NCBI RefSeq assembly: GCF_016765585.1
Contig: NZ_JAESWC010000009.1
Location: forward strand, 225,244 to 289,243
Source of the DNA: Clostridium rhizosphaerae
GTDB taxonomy: Bacteria; Bacillota; Clostridia; Clostridiales; Clostridiaceae
Direction of reading: 5' to 3'
DNA length: 64,000 nt
Every line of letters starts with the position of its first letter. Position 1 is the stretch's first letter. A model generated the notes under the pieces. That model was not told where the DNA came from and did no database searches. It worked only from the letters and a program-made list of their open reading frames with translations. Positions 1 through 10,453 of this stretch are shown piece after piece. Both the position numbers and the translations under genes were made by a program.

Positions 1-456
1 TGGAAGGGAAGAGGTCCCGGAGAATGCTATTCAGATTCAAAGCAGTGCAATTTATTCGGCATATATGAGAGGAAGGTTGAAGAGCTTTTTACAAACTATG
101 TAAGGCCTCAGGAGAATGGAAACAGAACAGATTGCAGCTTGGTAAGCTTAGCTGACGATAGAGGAGTTTCTTTTATGGTTTCTTCTAAGAATATGTTTGA
201 TTTCAGCGCAATGTATTATGAGGCAGAGGATTTGGAAAAGGCAAAGCATACAACTGATCTGATGATAAAAAGAGATTATATAACTCTAAACATCGATTAT
301 AAGCAAAATGGACTCGGCAGTAACTCTTGCGGACAAAATCAGCTTCAAAAATACAGATGTAAATTTGACAGCTTCAAATTAGCCTTAAAGCTGTCGGCTT
401 ACAATAACAAGGAAGTTTCAGAGCTTTCATTGGCAAGAGAAATAATAGAGGATTAA
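1..456 (+). CDS. Beta-galactosidase, C-terminal end only (GH2, small-chain domain 5)
   Basis: The frame is open from base 1, so the 5' part of the gene lies outside the window. The visible 151 residues look like the last domain (Bgal_small) of LacZ-type GH2 beta-galactosidases: the GRGPGECYSDS turn, then NYVRPQENGNRTD, which in this family lies near the active site, and the late LNIDYKQNGLGSNSCG segment. A start at the Met codon at 139 would remove conserved sequence, so the gene clearly runs in from upstream. It ends 65 bases before a carbohydrate ABC transporter gene on the same strand and probably belongs to the same sugar-utilisation cluster. A second, complete lacZ lies at 27379. Family assignment is by recognised motifs; substrate is inferred. 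Confidence 0.9.
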   Translation, partial: WKGRGPGECYSDSKQCNLFGIYERKVEELFTNYVRPQENGNRTDCSLVSLADDRGVSFMVSSKNMFDFSAMYYEAEDLEKAKHTTDLMIKRDYITLNIDYKQNGLGSNSCGQNQLQKYRCKFDSFKLALKLSAYNNKEVSELSLAREIIED

Positions 457-521
457 TTTATAAAAAATGTTACAGGAAAAACCTGTTCATTAAAATAAAT
501 AATTTTAAAGGGGGACTATTT

Positions 522-2087
522 ATGAAAAGCAAGAGTTTATTAACACTTGTACTTGCAAGCTTACTATCAATTATGACTTTAACAGGCTGCAACAAGACTA
601 AAACAACTGAAGCTCCCAAGGATACAGACATAAATACCAATGAAAAAATAAATGTGAAGTATTGGGTTCCTTTTACTCCGAACCAATACATTAAAAGCTT
701 GAATGAAAGCTTGATGTATCAGGAGCTTGAAAAAAAGACAAACGTGCATGTGGTATTTGACCATCCAGCTGAAGGTCAGGAAACAGAGCAGTTTAATCTT
801 CTTGTAAATTCCAAGGATCTGCCGGATGTTATACAAACTTATGCAGGAGAGTATAAGGGTGGAGTAGATAAGGCTATAAAGGATGGAGTTTATTTAAGAC
901 TTAATGAATTAATAGATAAATACGCTCCAAACTTTAAAAAACTGCTTCAAGAGGACCCAGAGCTTGCTCGTCAGGTAACTACTGATGAAGGAAATATTTA
1001 TGCTTTTCCTGTAATAGGAGAAGACAAGAATGAACCAGCCTGGTGGGGACCTGTTATTCGTAAGGACTGGCTTAACGATTTAGGTTTAAAAGATCCTGAA
1101 AGTATAGATGATTGGTACAATGTTTTAAAACAGTTTAAGGAAAAGAAAAATGCTCAGGCACCTCTTATGCTTGGGAAAAAAGGCATAGACTCTTATGGAA
1201 CTTTGATAAGTGCTTTTAATATTGGCCCTGGTTTTTATAAAAACGGAAACACAGTGAAATATGGGCCAATTGAGCCTGAATTTAAGGATTATCTTGCAAC
1301 AATGAATAAATGGTACAATGAGGGCTTAATAGATAAGGATTTTGCAACTCGTGATAAGAAGAGCAGAGAAGCTGTAATAACTTCAGGAAAAACTGGTGCC
1401 TTCATTACAGAATATGCTTTAGTTGACCAATACTCTGCAGCTATTAAGGGCACTGATGCCAAGGCGGAATTTGCGCCTACAGTGCAGCCTGCTTTAAAGA
1501 ATGGGGATAAGGTTCATTACAGGGTAGTTAATAACAGAAATGGAGGATATGAGGCCGTAATAACTTCTTCCTGCAAAAACCCTGAAAGACTTGTAAAATG
1601 GTTTGATTACGCATACGGTAAAGAGGGTTATATGCTTTTTAACTATGGTATAGAAGGCACAAGCTACACTATGGTGGATGGCAAGCCTAAATTTACAGAT
1701 ATTATGACCAAAAATCCAGATGGACTTGATTTCTGGACAGTGTGCAACAAGTATAAGCTTGAAGTTGGTCCATATTTAAGAGACTATAAGGCTGTACCAG
1801 ACTTTACAAAGTTTGATAAGGATGCAATGGATAAATGGACTAAGGCAGAGGCTGATTATGTACTTCCTCAAGTAAATATGACTGCTGAAGAGAGCGACAA
1901 CTATTCAGCAATTATGGGAGATATAGATACCTACAGAGATGAAATGGTATTAAAGTTTATAACAGGCAAGGAGCCTTTAAGTAAGTTTGACAGCTATGTA
2001 ACTCAGCTTAAGAAAATGCGTATTGATGAAGCTATAAAGACTTATCAAGCTGCACTTGAAAGATATAACAATAGAAAAATAAAGTAA
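522..2087 (+). CDS. Extracellular solute-binding lipoprotein of a carbohydrate ABC importer (LplA-like)
   Basis: A 521-residue secreted lipoprotein. The N-terminus has a charged start, a hydrophobic stretch and the lipobox LTGC with the acylated Cys near residue 23. The mature part reads like the long binding proteins that pair with LplB/YtcP permeases: VKYWVPFTPNQY, DLPDVIQTYAGEY and WGPVIRKDWLNDLGLKDPES. It should capture an oligosaccharide outside the membrane and pass it to the two permeases downstream (2184, 3150). No ATPase is encoded nearby, as is usual for this family, which shares a general MsmX-type ATPase. The start is set by GGGGGA about 8 bases upstream. The sugar is unknown; the YgjK-like glycosidase three genes on suggests an alpha-glucoside or related oligosaccharide (inference). 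Confidence 0.85.
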   Translation: MKSKSLLTLVLASLLSIMTLTGCNKTKTTEAPKDTDINTNEKINVKYWVPFTPNQYIKSLNESLMYQELEKKTNVHVVFDHPAEGQETEQFNLLVNSKDLPDVIQTYAGEYKGGVDKAIKDGVYLRLNELIDKYAPNFKKLLQEDPELARQVTTDEGNIYAFPVIGEDKNEPAWWGPVIRKDWLNDLGLKDPESIDDWYNVLKQFKEKKNAQAPLMLGKKGIDSYGTLISAFNIGPGFYKNGNTVKYGPIEPEFKDYLATMNKWYNEGLIDKDFATRDKKSREAVITSGKTGAFITEYALVDQYSAAIKGTDAKAEFAPTVQPALKNGDKVHYRVVNNRNGGYEAVITSSCKNPERLVKWFDYAYGKEGYMLFNYGIEGTSYTMVDGKPKFTDIMTKNPDGLDFWTVCNKYKLEVGPYLRDYKAVPDFTKFDKDAMDKWTKAEADYVLPQVNMTAEESDNYSAIMGDIDTYRDEMVLKFITGKEPLSKFDSYVTQLKKMRIDEAIKTYQAALERYNNRKIK

Positions 2088-2114
2088 TTAATGTAAGAAC
2101 TTTATTGCATTATA

Positions 2115-2150
2115 TATAGGTTCTGAGGAAGTTTTTTCTCAGAACCTATA
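2115..2150 (+). terminator. Intercistronic stem-loop after the binding-protein gene
   Basis: A perfect 13-bp inverted repeat, TATAGGTTCTGAG / CTCAGAACCTATA, with a 10-base loop. No T-run follows and the next gene is on the same strand, so it is better read as a 3'-end stabiliser or leaky terminator giving more binding protein than permease. The analogous place in the second sugar operon (25219-25261) also has a perfect stem. Confidence 0.6.
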
Positions 2151-2183
2151 ACTAAAAGCCTATAAAATAAGGGGGGCTCAAAG

Positions 2184-3140
2184 ATGGCAGAACTGCAGGC
2201 CAACATAAATAATAATCCTGCACCAAAAAGCAGTCTATGGAAGAAAATAAAAAAGGATTTTAAGATAAATAAGTATGTATATTTAATGGCTGTCCCTATG
2301 ATTGTATTTTTCATACTGTTCAGCTATATTCCAATGTATGGAGTAATAATAGCTTTTAAAAACTTTAGTCCCAAGCTTGGTATTTTGGGAAGTCCATGGG
2401 TAGGCCTTAAGTATTTTGAAAACTTTTTTCACAGCATGTATTTTGCAAGAACAGTTAAAAATACAGCTCTTTTAAGTTTTTATTCTCTTTTGTGGGGTTT
2501 TCCTGCAGCAGTTATACTTGCACTTTTATTAAATGAAATTAGAAGAGAGAAATTTAAACGTGCAGTTCAAACTGTTACCTATCTTCCTCACTTTATTTCC
2601 TTAGTTGTTATTTGCGGTATGATTGTAGACTTTACTTCTACAGATGGTTTAATTAATTCGATACTAGCAGGTTTTGGAATTGAGCCTGTAAACTTGCTTA
2701 CGAAGCCTGAATGGTTCAGAACCATTTATATAAGTTCAGGGGTATGGCAGAGCATTGGCTGGGACAGCATAATTTATCTTGCAGCACTTTCCGGCATTGA
2801 TCCTACTTTGTATGAAGCAGCGACAGTGGATGGCGCTGGGAGATGGAAGCAGCTTATTAATGTAACCCTGCCAGGTATAGCGCCTACTATAGTAATTATG
2901 CTCATACTAAATATAGGCGGCTTAATGAGTGTAGGCTCAGAAAAGATTATTCTTTTATACAACCCTATGACCTGGGAAACTTCGGACGTTATTTCAAGCT
3001 ATGTTTACAGAAAAGGACTTATTGGTTCAGATTACAGCTTTAGTACAGCTGTAGGGCTTTTGGAATCGGCTATAGGCTTTACACTACTTATGGCTGCTAA
3101 CAAGTTCAGTAAAAAGATATCTGAAACTAGCTTATGGTGA
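2184..3140 (+). CDS. Carbohydrate ABC transporter permease (LplB-like)
   Basis: A 318-residue integral membrane protein. After a basic cytoplasmic N-terminus (LWKKIKKDFKINKY) come about six membrane segments and, near residues 205-225, the permease loop that docks on the ATPase: LYEAATVDGAGRWKQLINVTLPGI, the EAA motif of the MalF/LplB class. It forms the transmembrane pore together with the product of the next gene, which starts 9 bases downstream. The ribosome-binding site GGGGGG lies 8 bases before the ATG. Family assignment is firm; substrate is inferred from the neighbouring glycosidase. Confidence 0.88.
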   Translation: MAELQANINNNPAPKSSLWKKIKKDFKINKYVYLMAVPMIVFFILFSYIPMYGVIIAFKNFSPKLGILGSPWVGLKYFENFFHSMYFARTVKNTALLSFYSLLWGFPAAVILALLLNEIRREKFKRAVQTVTYLPHFISLVVICGMIVDFTSTDGLINSILAGFGIEPVNLLTKPEWFRTIYISSGVWQSIGWDSIIYLAALSGIDPTLYEAATVDGAGRWKQLINVTLPGIAPTIVIMLILNIGGLMSVGSEKIILLYNPMTWETSDVISSYVYRKGLIGSDYSFSTAVGLLESAIGFTLLMAANKFSKKISETSLW

Positions 3141-3149
3141 GGTGATAGT

Positions 3150-4043
3150 ATGTTGAAAAAATTAAGCAGAGGAGAACGTGCCTTTGATATATTTAACACT
3201 ATATTTTTAGTAGTTTTCATGATTGTTTGTATATATCCATTATTATATGTCTTGTTTGCATCATTGAGCGATCCTTATAAATTGATGCAGCACAGAGGCC
3301 TTTTGTTAAAGCCTCTTGGGCTTACCTTAAATGGATATGCGCTTGTATTTAAAAACCCAAGCATAATGACAGGTTTTTTAAATACTTTATTTTATGTTGT
3401 AGTTGGAACAGGTTTAAATTTGCTTCTAACCTGTATGTCTGCCTATGTACTTTCTAGGAAAAACCTACTATTAGGAAAGCCTTTAATGCTTATGGTTACT
3501 ATTACAATGTTTTTTAGCGGTGGGTTAATTCCTTTTTACCTTCAGGTGCAAAGACTTGGACTTATAGATTCAAGATGGGCAATAATACTTCCTTCGGCCT
3601 TATCTGTTTGGAATCTTATTGTAATGAGGACAGCCTTTAAAAGCATACCTGAAAGTCTTATAGAATCTGCTAAGATTGATGGAGCAAATGATTTTACTAT
3701 TCTGTTTAGAATAATAATACCTGTTTCGAAGGCAACCTTAGCTGTAATAGCTTTATTTTGCGCTGTAGGCATGTGGAATTCATGGTTTAATGCTATGATT
3801 TTCTTAAGAGACAGAAGCAAATATCCTCTTCAGCTTATACTTAGGGAAATCTTAATATCAAATGATACAAGAGAAATGATGAATCTTCCAAAGGGTTCTG
3901 CTCAATTTATAAAGGCTGATGCGTATAAGACCTTAATCAAATACAGCACTGTTATTGTTTCAACTATTCCTATATTATGCGTATATCCCTTCCTGCAAAA
4001 GTATTTTGTTAAGGGAGTTATGATAGGTTCAATAAAAGAATAG
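3150..4043 (+). CDS. Carbohydrate ABC transporter permease (YtcP/LplC-like, MalG class)
   Basis: A 297-residue inner-membrane permease with about six transmembrane segments. The N-terminal half has IVCIYPLLYVLFASLSDPY, typical of the LplC/YtcP branch. The EAA loop is at about residues 170-190 (ESLIESAKIDGANDFTILFRIIIPV). The end (YPFLQKYFVKGVMIGSIKE) is the usual C-terminus of MalG-class permeases. The ATG follows a GAGGTGATAGT leader 9 bases after the stop of the LplB-like gene, so the two are translationally close and should form a heterodimeric channel. A lipoprotein glycosidase gene follows after 17 bases. Confidence 0.88.
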   Translation: MLKKLSRGERAFDIFNTIFLVVFMIVCIYPLLYVLFASLSDPYKLMQHRGLLLKPLGLTLNGYALVFKNPSIMTGFLNTLFYVVVGTGLNLLLTCMSAYVLSRKNLLLGKPLMLMVTITMFFSGGLIPFYLQVQRLGLIDSRWAIILPSALSVWNLIVMRTAFKSIPESLIESAKIDGANDFTILFRIIIPVSKATLAVIALFCAVGMWNSWFNAMIFLRDRSKYPLQLILREILISNDTREMMNLPKGSAQFIKADAYKTLIKYSTVIVSTIPILCVYPFLQKYFVKGVMIGSIKE

Positions 4044-4060
4044 AGAAAAGAGGATATACT

Positions 4061-6157
4061 ATGAAGCTGTTAAGACGAATTGCGATGATGCTAGCTTCCT
4101 GCTTTGTGATTACAGGCAGTATGTCAGGCTGTAAGAGCAGCGCTTCTAAGGGGGATGAGGAAATGAGATATGAATATAAAAATATTATTGACGTAGCAGG
4201 AGTTCCTTCAAAGGTAGAACCTGATGACAACTATGAAATAAATCCTTTTTCTGATATGGGTGCTTGGCAGGCGTATCACCTACCCTCTAAAAAGGATAAG
4301 GAGTACTACGGCGGCTTTACAGGCCCCTTATATATAGCTGAGGAATACGGAAAATGGCTCAGCAAGTCCTTTAATCTTATTAGGATATATAATGCAGCAG
4401 ATGAAAGGGAAATTAAACTTTCGGACTGCAAAAATATAGATATTGCATACTATCCAGGTATTCTTGTTCAAAGCTATGATATGGATAATTTTAAGCTGAC
4501 TTTAGAATTAAGGTTTGTTACAAACAGGACAGCTTTAATTACAACAATAATTAAAAATAATTCTAAAAAGGACTTAAGCTTAAAGCTTAATTGGAAAGGA
4601 GAGCTTTTAAAAAGCGATACAGCAAGACTTGATTCCTTTGTTAAGGGAGTTACAGCTAAGCTTAACAACCCTAAAGAAGCAGAATATGAAATAAGATATC
4701 CCTTTGAAGTGAGTACTAAGATAACGGAAAAAAGCTATGTCATATCTTTAAAGGACCCAGTAGTTATCAAACCTAACAAGGAATATGTGTTAAATACAAC
4801 TAATTCCTATACTTTTACAAAGGAAGAGAGAAGCAGCGAAGATAAAAAGCTTGGAGATATCTTAAAAAATACTTCCACATATATTAAGGAAAATAGTGAT
4901 AGATGGAATAATTATCTTAAGGCAGCATTAAAGGAAGGAAAAGAAAAATATAATGTTGCTGCTGTAAAGGCTGTGGAAACCCTTATAACCAATTGGAGAA
5001 GTCCTGCAGGAGCTATAAAAAAAGATGGTATTATTCCTTCCATGTCTTATGTATGGTTTAACGGGATGTGGGCATGGGATTCATGGAAGCATGCGGCAGC
5101 AGCTACAAGCTTTGCACCGGAGCTTGCTAAAAATAATATAAAAGCAATGTTTGACTATCAAAGACAAGACGGAATGATTGTTGATGCTATATTTTACAAT
5201 AAGGACGGAGACAACTGGAATGAGAGAAATTCAAAGCCGCCTCTTGCAGCTTGGGCTGTTTGGAGGGTTTATGAAGAAACTAAGGATGATAAGTTTTTAG
5301 AGGAAATGTATCCTAAGCTTATAAGCTATCACAACTGGTGGTACAGCTGCAGGGATAATGATAAAAACGGTATTGCAGAGTATGGTGGTACTATAGATTC
5401 TAAAAATAACAGCCCTGAAGAAATTTTAAAGGCTGCTGCATGGGAAAGCGGCATGGATAATGCAGTGAGATTTGATAAGGATTACGGTATAAGCATTCTC
5501 GAAAATAAGGATGAGGAAGGAAAGGCTTTAGGGTACTCCATAAGCCAGGAATCCGTTGACTTAAATTCTTATCTTTTTGCAGAGAAAAAGCTTTTATCTA
5601 AAATAGCTGCTATTCTTAATAAGCAAGAAGACAGCAGCAAATATGAAAAGGAAGCAGAGTATGTAAAGAAATTTATTCAGAAGAATATGTTTGACAGTGA
5701 AAAAGGCCTTTTCTTTGATATTGATATTAAAACTAAAAAGCCATTAACAAACAGAGGTATGGGACCTGAAGGATTAATTCCTCTGTGGGCTGGAGCTACT
5801 TCTAAGGAGCAGGCTGAAGCAGTTAAAAACAACGTAATGGATTTAGCTAAATTTAATAGTAAGGTTCCTATTCCCACAGCTTCAAAGGATAATGAGAGAT
5901 ATAATCCTGTGAAATATTGGAGAGGCCCTGTTTGGCTTGATCAGGCATATTTTGCAATTGAAGGCTTAAAGCTTTATGGTTATGAAAGAGAAGCAGAAGA
6001 GCTTTCTAAAAAAATATTAGACAATGCTGAAGGGGTTAATGAAAAAGGCAAGACTATTAGAGAAAATTATAATCCTGAAAGTGGAGAAGGACTTCACTGC
6101 ACCAATTTCAGCTGGTCTGCAGGAATGGTTTATTTGCTTTATAAAGAGTATATTTAA
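4061..6157 (+). CDS. Glycoside hydrolase family 63 (YgjK-like) lipoprotein glucosidase
   Basis: A 698-residue protein resembling E. coli YgjK along its length: the INPFSDMGAWQAYHLP entry motif, LITNWRSPAGAIKKDGIIPS, DNWNERNSKPPLAAWAVW, LGYSISQESVDLNSY and the C-terminal NFSWSAG. In YgjK the general acid is the Asp of a WESGRD motif and the base is the Glu of ENYNP. Here the matching residues are Asp466 (WESGMD) and Glu668 (RENYNP), so catalysis looks intact. Unlike periplasmic YgjK, this protein has a signal peptide ending in a lipobox (SGC, Cys about 24) and so should be tethered outside the membrane. It lies 17 bases after the permease genes, implying trimming of the sugar during uptake. 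Exact substrate unknown. Confidence 0.87.
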   Translation: MKLLRRIAMMLASCFVITGSMSGCKSSASKGDEEMRYEYKNIIDVAGVPSKVEPDDNYEINPFSDMGAWQAYHLPSKKDKEYYGGFTGPLYIAEEYGKWLSKSFNLIRIYNAADEREIKLSDCKNIDIAYYPGILVQSYDMDNFKLTLELRFVTNRTALITTIIKNNSKKDLSLKLNWKGELLKSDTARLDSFVKGVTAKLNNPKEAEYEIRYPFEVSTKITEKSYVISLKDPVVIKPNKEYVLNTTNSYTFTKEERSSEDKKLGDILKNTSTYIKENSDRWNNYLKAALKEGKEKYNVAAVKAVETLITNWRSPAGAIKKDGIIPSMSYVWFNGMWAWDSWKHAAAATSFAPELAKNNIKAMFDYQRQDGMIVDAIFYNKDGDNWNERNSKPPLAAWAVWRVYEETKDDKFLEEMYPKLISYHNWWYSCRDNDKNGIAEYGGTIDSKNNSPEEILKAAAWESGMDNAVRFDKDYGISILENKDEEGKALGYSISQESVDLNSYLFAEKKLLSKIAAILNKQEDSSKYEKEAEYVKKFIQKNMFDSEKGLFFDIDIKTKKPLTNRGMGPEGLIPLWAGATSKEQAEAVKNNVMDLAKFNSKVPIPTASKDNERYNPVKYWRGPVWLDQAYFAIEGLKLYGYEREAEELSKKILDNAEGVNEKGKTIRENYNPESGEGLHCTNFSWSAGMVYLLYKEYI

Positions 6158-6236
6158 GTAAATTGTATATTAAAAATCAATGTGTTATGATTACAAATAA
6201 GGAATAAGTTTCATGGAAGGCGGGGAGAAGTCCTAA

Positions 6237-7265
<1,029 letters not shown>

Positions 7266-7268
<3 letters not shown>

Positions 7269-8354
7269 AAACAGAGGAGCTTTAGCCTCAGGTTTGATAT
7301 TTCTATAAATAAAGTTATTAATTTGATTTACCGTTGTTCTGTTGTCAGGTTTTAAAGTTAAATACCAAATGCCTCTGATAACCTCACCTTTGCAGTAGCC
7401 GTCTAAAGGGAATCTTTCCTGTTCAACAGCTCTAAGGTTTTGTGTAAGTACAGAGCTTCCAAGCTTTATAATTTCACTCTTTGTAAGACTTGTTTCTATC
7501 ATAGGAAATATTTCTGAAGCTAAAGAAGTATATTTTAATAATCCAGTACTTTGAATTTTTTTAAACAGTTCATTTAATACTATTCTCTGTCTTGAGGTTC
7601 TTTCAAAATCACCGTGGCCTACGCTTCTGATTCGGCAGTAGGCAACGGCTTGAATGCCTTTTAAATTTTGAATTCCAGCCTCTTTTACAAGATGAGGCCT
7701 TTTGTTTTGAAGGTCTGCAGCTTCTTTTATTCTGTAATTTAACTCCTTTACTTCATAGTCTTTGACTTCTACAGCAACTCCTCCAAGTACATCAATTACC
7801 TTTTCAAGATTGAAGAAATCAACTGCGGCATAATCTCTTATATTAAGGTTAAAATTTTCATTAAGAGTTCTGATTGCAAGCTGAGGGCCGCCATAGGCAT
7901 AGGCATCTCCGATTTTTCCGCGGCCATGGCCGTAAATTTTAACATAGGTATCTCTCATAACAGAAGAAAGCTTAATTTTATTATTTTTAAAATCTAACGT
8001 AACTATAATTATTGAATCTGAATGAGGTGCATCATATTTTGCTCTTCCAACGTCTGTACCATATAGTGCTATATTTATTATATCGCTCCTATTTTCAGGC
8101 AAAGGAAGCTGTTCTGCCTCAGTCTTTGGTGAAGGGATAGTTTCTAAACTAGATGGAGTAAACTGAAAATCATCCTGGCTCGGAGAAGGTTCGGTCCTAA
8201 TTCCAAGGTCTTCATCTGTTTTTGAAATCCTTACATTTTTTATTTTATTAAGCTGAGAATAAGCGTATATGCTGGCTGTGGTTGCAGAAGCTATAAATAG
8301 TATAATAAATATGTATAAAAACTTTTTAAAAGTTTTAGTATGTTTTCTTTCCAT
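7266..8354 (-). CDS. LytR-CpsA-Psr (LCP) family cell-wall glycopolymer ligase
   Basis: A 362-residue membrane-anchored protein. A single N-terminal transmembrane helix (about residues 12-32, FLYIFIILFIASATTASIYAY) is followed by a Pro/Ser/Thr-rich linker and an extracytoplasmic LCP domain from about residue 90: NIALYGTDVGRAKYDAPHSDSI, IKLSSVMRDTYVKIYGHGRGKI and VAYCRIRSVGHGDFERTSRQR carry the Asp and Arg residues that in LCP enzymes bind the polyprenyl-pyrophosphate head group. LCP enzymes attach teichoic acids or other polymers to peptidoglycan. It is transcribed alone, divergent from the carboxyltransferase genes, with GGGGGTATAAG before its ATG. Confidence 0.88.
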
Positions 8355-8639
8355 CTTATACCCCCTTATATTTATAAAAATTATTAGCGGATATTGTTTT
8401 TCTATTATTTATATTTCCCGCTTCAAGGATACAAAATGCCGGGGGTTGTTGGATGCAGTGGAACAAAATTCTATATAAAAATATAAAGTGAATTTTGTAA
8501 ATCTTTTTATTTGTGATATTATTTATAGTAATGATATTTTGGAAAAATATATAAATATGAAAATATATAAATATTTATATATTTTTTATTTAAACTCAAT
8601 TTGATTAGTATAAACAATTTAAAGCATAGGAGGAATCTC

Positions 8640-10130
8640 ATGGACAGCATACAGAAGCTAATAGATACAAAAGAAAAGTCTAACCAAGGCGGAGGAGAGC
8701 AGAAGATAGAAGCTCAACATAATCTAAATAAGCTTACGGCAAGAGAAAGAGTAGAAACTGTTATTGACAAAGGCTCCTTCATTGAAGTCGGTTCCTTAGA
8801 AGGGAAAAACGGCGGCGGCGTTATAACTGGCTATGGAACTGTAAATGGAAGATTAACATACGTATTTAGTCAGGATTATACTTCCAGTGGAGGAAGTATT
8901 AACTTAATAAACAGCAATAAGATATGCAGGATAATGGATATGGCTTTAAAGATGGGAGCGCCTATTATCGAAATTTATGATTCTGTAGGAGCAGATATAT
9001 CTGAGGGAGTTGAAGTCTTAGGAGCCTATGGAAAGATAATTAGGAAAAATGCTGAACTTTCAGGTGCCGTACCTCAAATAGCAGTTATAGCCGGAGCCTG
9101 TACTGGAACAGCAGCTATAAGTGCAGCAATGAGTGACTTTACCATAATGGTTGAACACAGCGGGGAGCTTTACATAAATTCTCCAGATAAAATTGCTGAA
9201 GTGGAAGAGAATTACGTTAATATTAACATGTATGGAGATGCTGTAAGCGGAAGTAAGAATGGAACAGCTCAGCTTACTGCAAAGGATGATAAAGAGGCCC
9301 TAGAGGTTGCTAGAAGACTCATTGATTATCTGCCTTCAAATACTTTAGAACTTTCTTTAAATACTAATGCTGATGAATTAAGTGTTCCAGAAAGTGCTTT
9401 AGATGAGATATCAAAAGAAAAAAATTATGATATATATGAAATTTTAAATTATATAGGCGATAAAGACAGCCTAATAGAAATAAACGGAAATCATATGAAA
9501 GAAGTCTTAACAGGGCTTATGAAGCTGAATGGTATTACTATTGGAGTTATGGCTACAGATAAAATTGAAAATAATGAAGGCATATGCATTAAGGCTGTAG
9601 ATAAGCTTACAAGGTTTGCAAAGCTTTGTAGTTCTTATAATCTTCCAATATTAAGTATAGTAGACACAAAAGGCTTTAGAATTGCTTTAGATGAAGAAAG
9701 AAACGGCTTGGCGTTATCAGCTTCAAAACTTTTGTTTACACTTTCTGAAGCAAAGGTACCAAAGGTTTCTTTAATAATAGGAGATGCCTTTGGAAGTGCA
9801 TATATAACCTTAGCCAGTAAGGAAGCTGCTTTTGATATTACATACGCTTGGCCTAGTGCAAGAATTTCAATAGGAGAGCCTGAAGCTGTAATTAAGAGTA
9901 TATATAAGGAAGAAATTTTAAGTTCAGATAAACCGAAGGATAAGGAGAAAGAAATAATCGAAAAATACGGTGATGAATTTACGAATCCATATTTAGCTGC
10001 AGAAAAGGGTATTATAGACGATATAATCCTGCCTTCCGAATCAAGAATAAGATTATTTGCTGTAATTGATATGCTTCAAAGTAAAAGAGTGATAAGCTAT
10101 CCTAAAAAGCATGGAAGTATTTTTATATAG
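8640..10130 (+). CDS. Acyl-CoA carboxyltransferase subunit (MmdA / PCC-beta like)
   Basis: A 496-residue carboxyltransferase of the biotin-dependent family with two crotonase-like halves. Visible motifs: KLTARERVETVIDKGSFIEVG near the N-terminus, VFSQDYTSSGGS, IAGACTGTAAISAAMSDF, and in the second half LSIVDTKGFRIALDEERNG. I chose ATG 8640 because AGGAGG lies 5 bases upstream; an in-frame extension to 8601 has no such site. OadG-like and biotin-carrier genes follow, so it should move carboxyl groups between biotin and an acyl-CoA in a methylmalonyl-CoA decarboxylase or acyl-CoA carboxylase complex. The C-terminus is shorter and more diverged (EPEAVIKSIYKEEILSS) than in typical MmdA. The substrate cannot be told from sequence. 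Confidence 0.82.
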   Translation: MDSIQKLIDTKEKSNQGGGEQKIEAQHNLNKLTARERVETVIDKGSFIEVGSLEGKNGGGVITGYGTVNGRLTYVFSQDYTSSGGSINLINSNKICRIMDMALKMGAPIIEIYDSVGADISEGVEVLGAYGKIIRKNAELSGAVPQIAVIAGACTGTAAISAAMSDFTIMVEHSGELYINSPDKIAEVEENYVNINMYGDAVSGSKNGTAQLTAKDDKEALEVARRLIDYLPSNTLELSLNTNADELSVPESALDEISKEKNYDIYEILNYIGDKDSLIEINGNHMKEVLTGLMKLNGITIGVMATDKIENNEGICIKAVDKLTRFAKLCSSYNLPILSIVDTKGFRIALDEERNGLALSASKLLFTLSEAKVPKVSLIIGDAFGSAYITLASKEAAFDITYAWPSARISIGEPEAVIKSIYKEEILSSDKPKDKEKEIIEKYGDEFTNPYLAAEKGIIDDIILPSESRIRLFAVIDMLQSKRVISYPKKHGSIFI

Positions 10131-10147
10131 GGAGGTTGAAGGTAATA

Positions 10148-10453
10148 ATGGTTAGTTTTTTTAGCAGTTCAACTGGTATAGCTGTTTTAGCAATTGCAGC
10201 ATTTGTGGTTATTTACTTTTTAGGACCGAATCGTAAAGAAACTGATATTAGTGACAATGTAAATGATGAACAGATAGCGGTATCAAAAATAAGCACAGTA
10301 CGTGAAGAAGAAAACAGACAGGAAGATTTAGAGGTTGTTGCGGTTGTTATGGGAGCTTTATCCGCTTATCTAGATACACCTGTATCAAAGCTTAGAATAA
10401 AGAGTATAAAAAGAGTTGAACAAAACGTTCCTGTATGGAGGTCAAAGCCCTAA
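10148..10453 (+). CDS. OadG-like small membrane subunit of a biotin-dependent decarboxylase
   Basis: About 101 residues: one N-terminal transmembrane helix (GIAVLAIAAFVVIYFLG), then an acidic linker and the C-terminal segment LEVVAVVMGALSAYLDTP...IKRVEQNVPVW typical of OadG/MmdC-like gamma subunits, which assemble the carboxyltransferase with the membrane part. ATG 10148 is preferred over TTG 10136, which directly abuts the GGGAGG. The stop codon TAA lies inside the loop of the first copy of a 74-bp repeat array, so the final residues SKP are encoded by the repeat. The natural C-terminus may have been replaced when the repeat arrived. No beta subunit (OadB) is encoded in the window. Confidence 0.75.
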   Translation: MVSFFSSSTGIAVLAIAAFVVIYFLGPNRKETDISDNVNDEQIAVSKISTVREEENRQEDLEVVAVVMGALSAYLDTPVSKLRIKSIKRVEQNVPVWRSKP

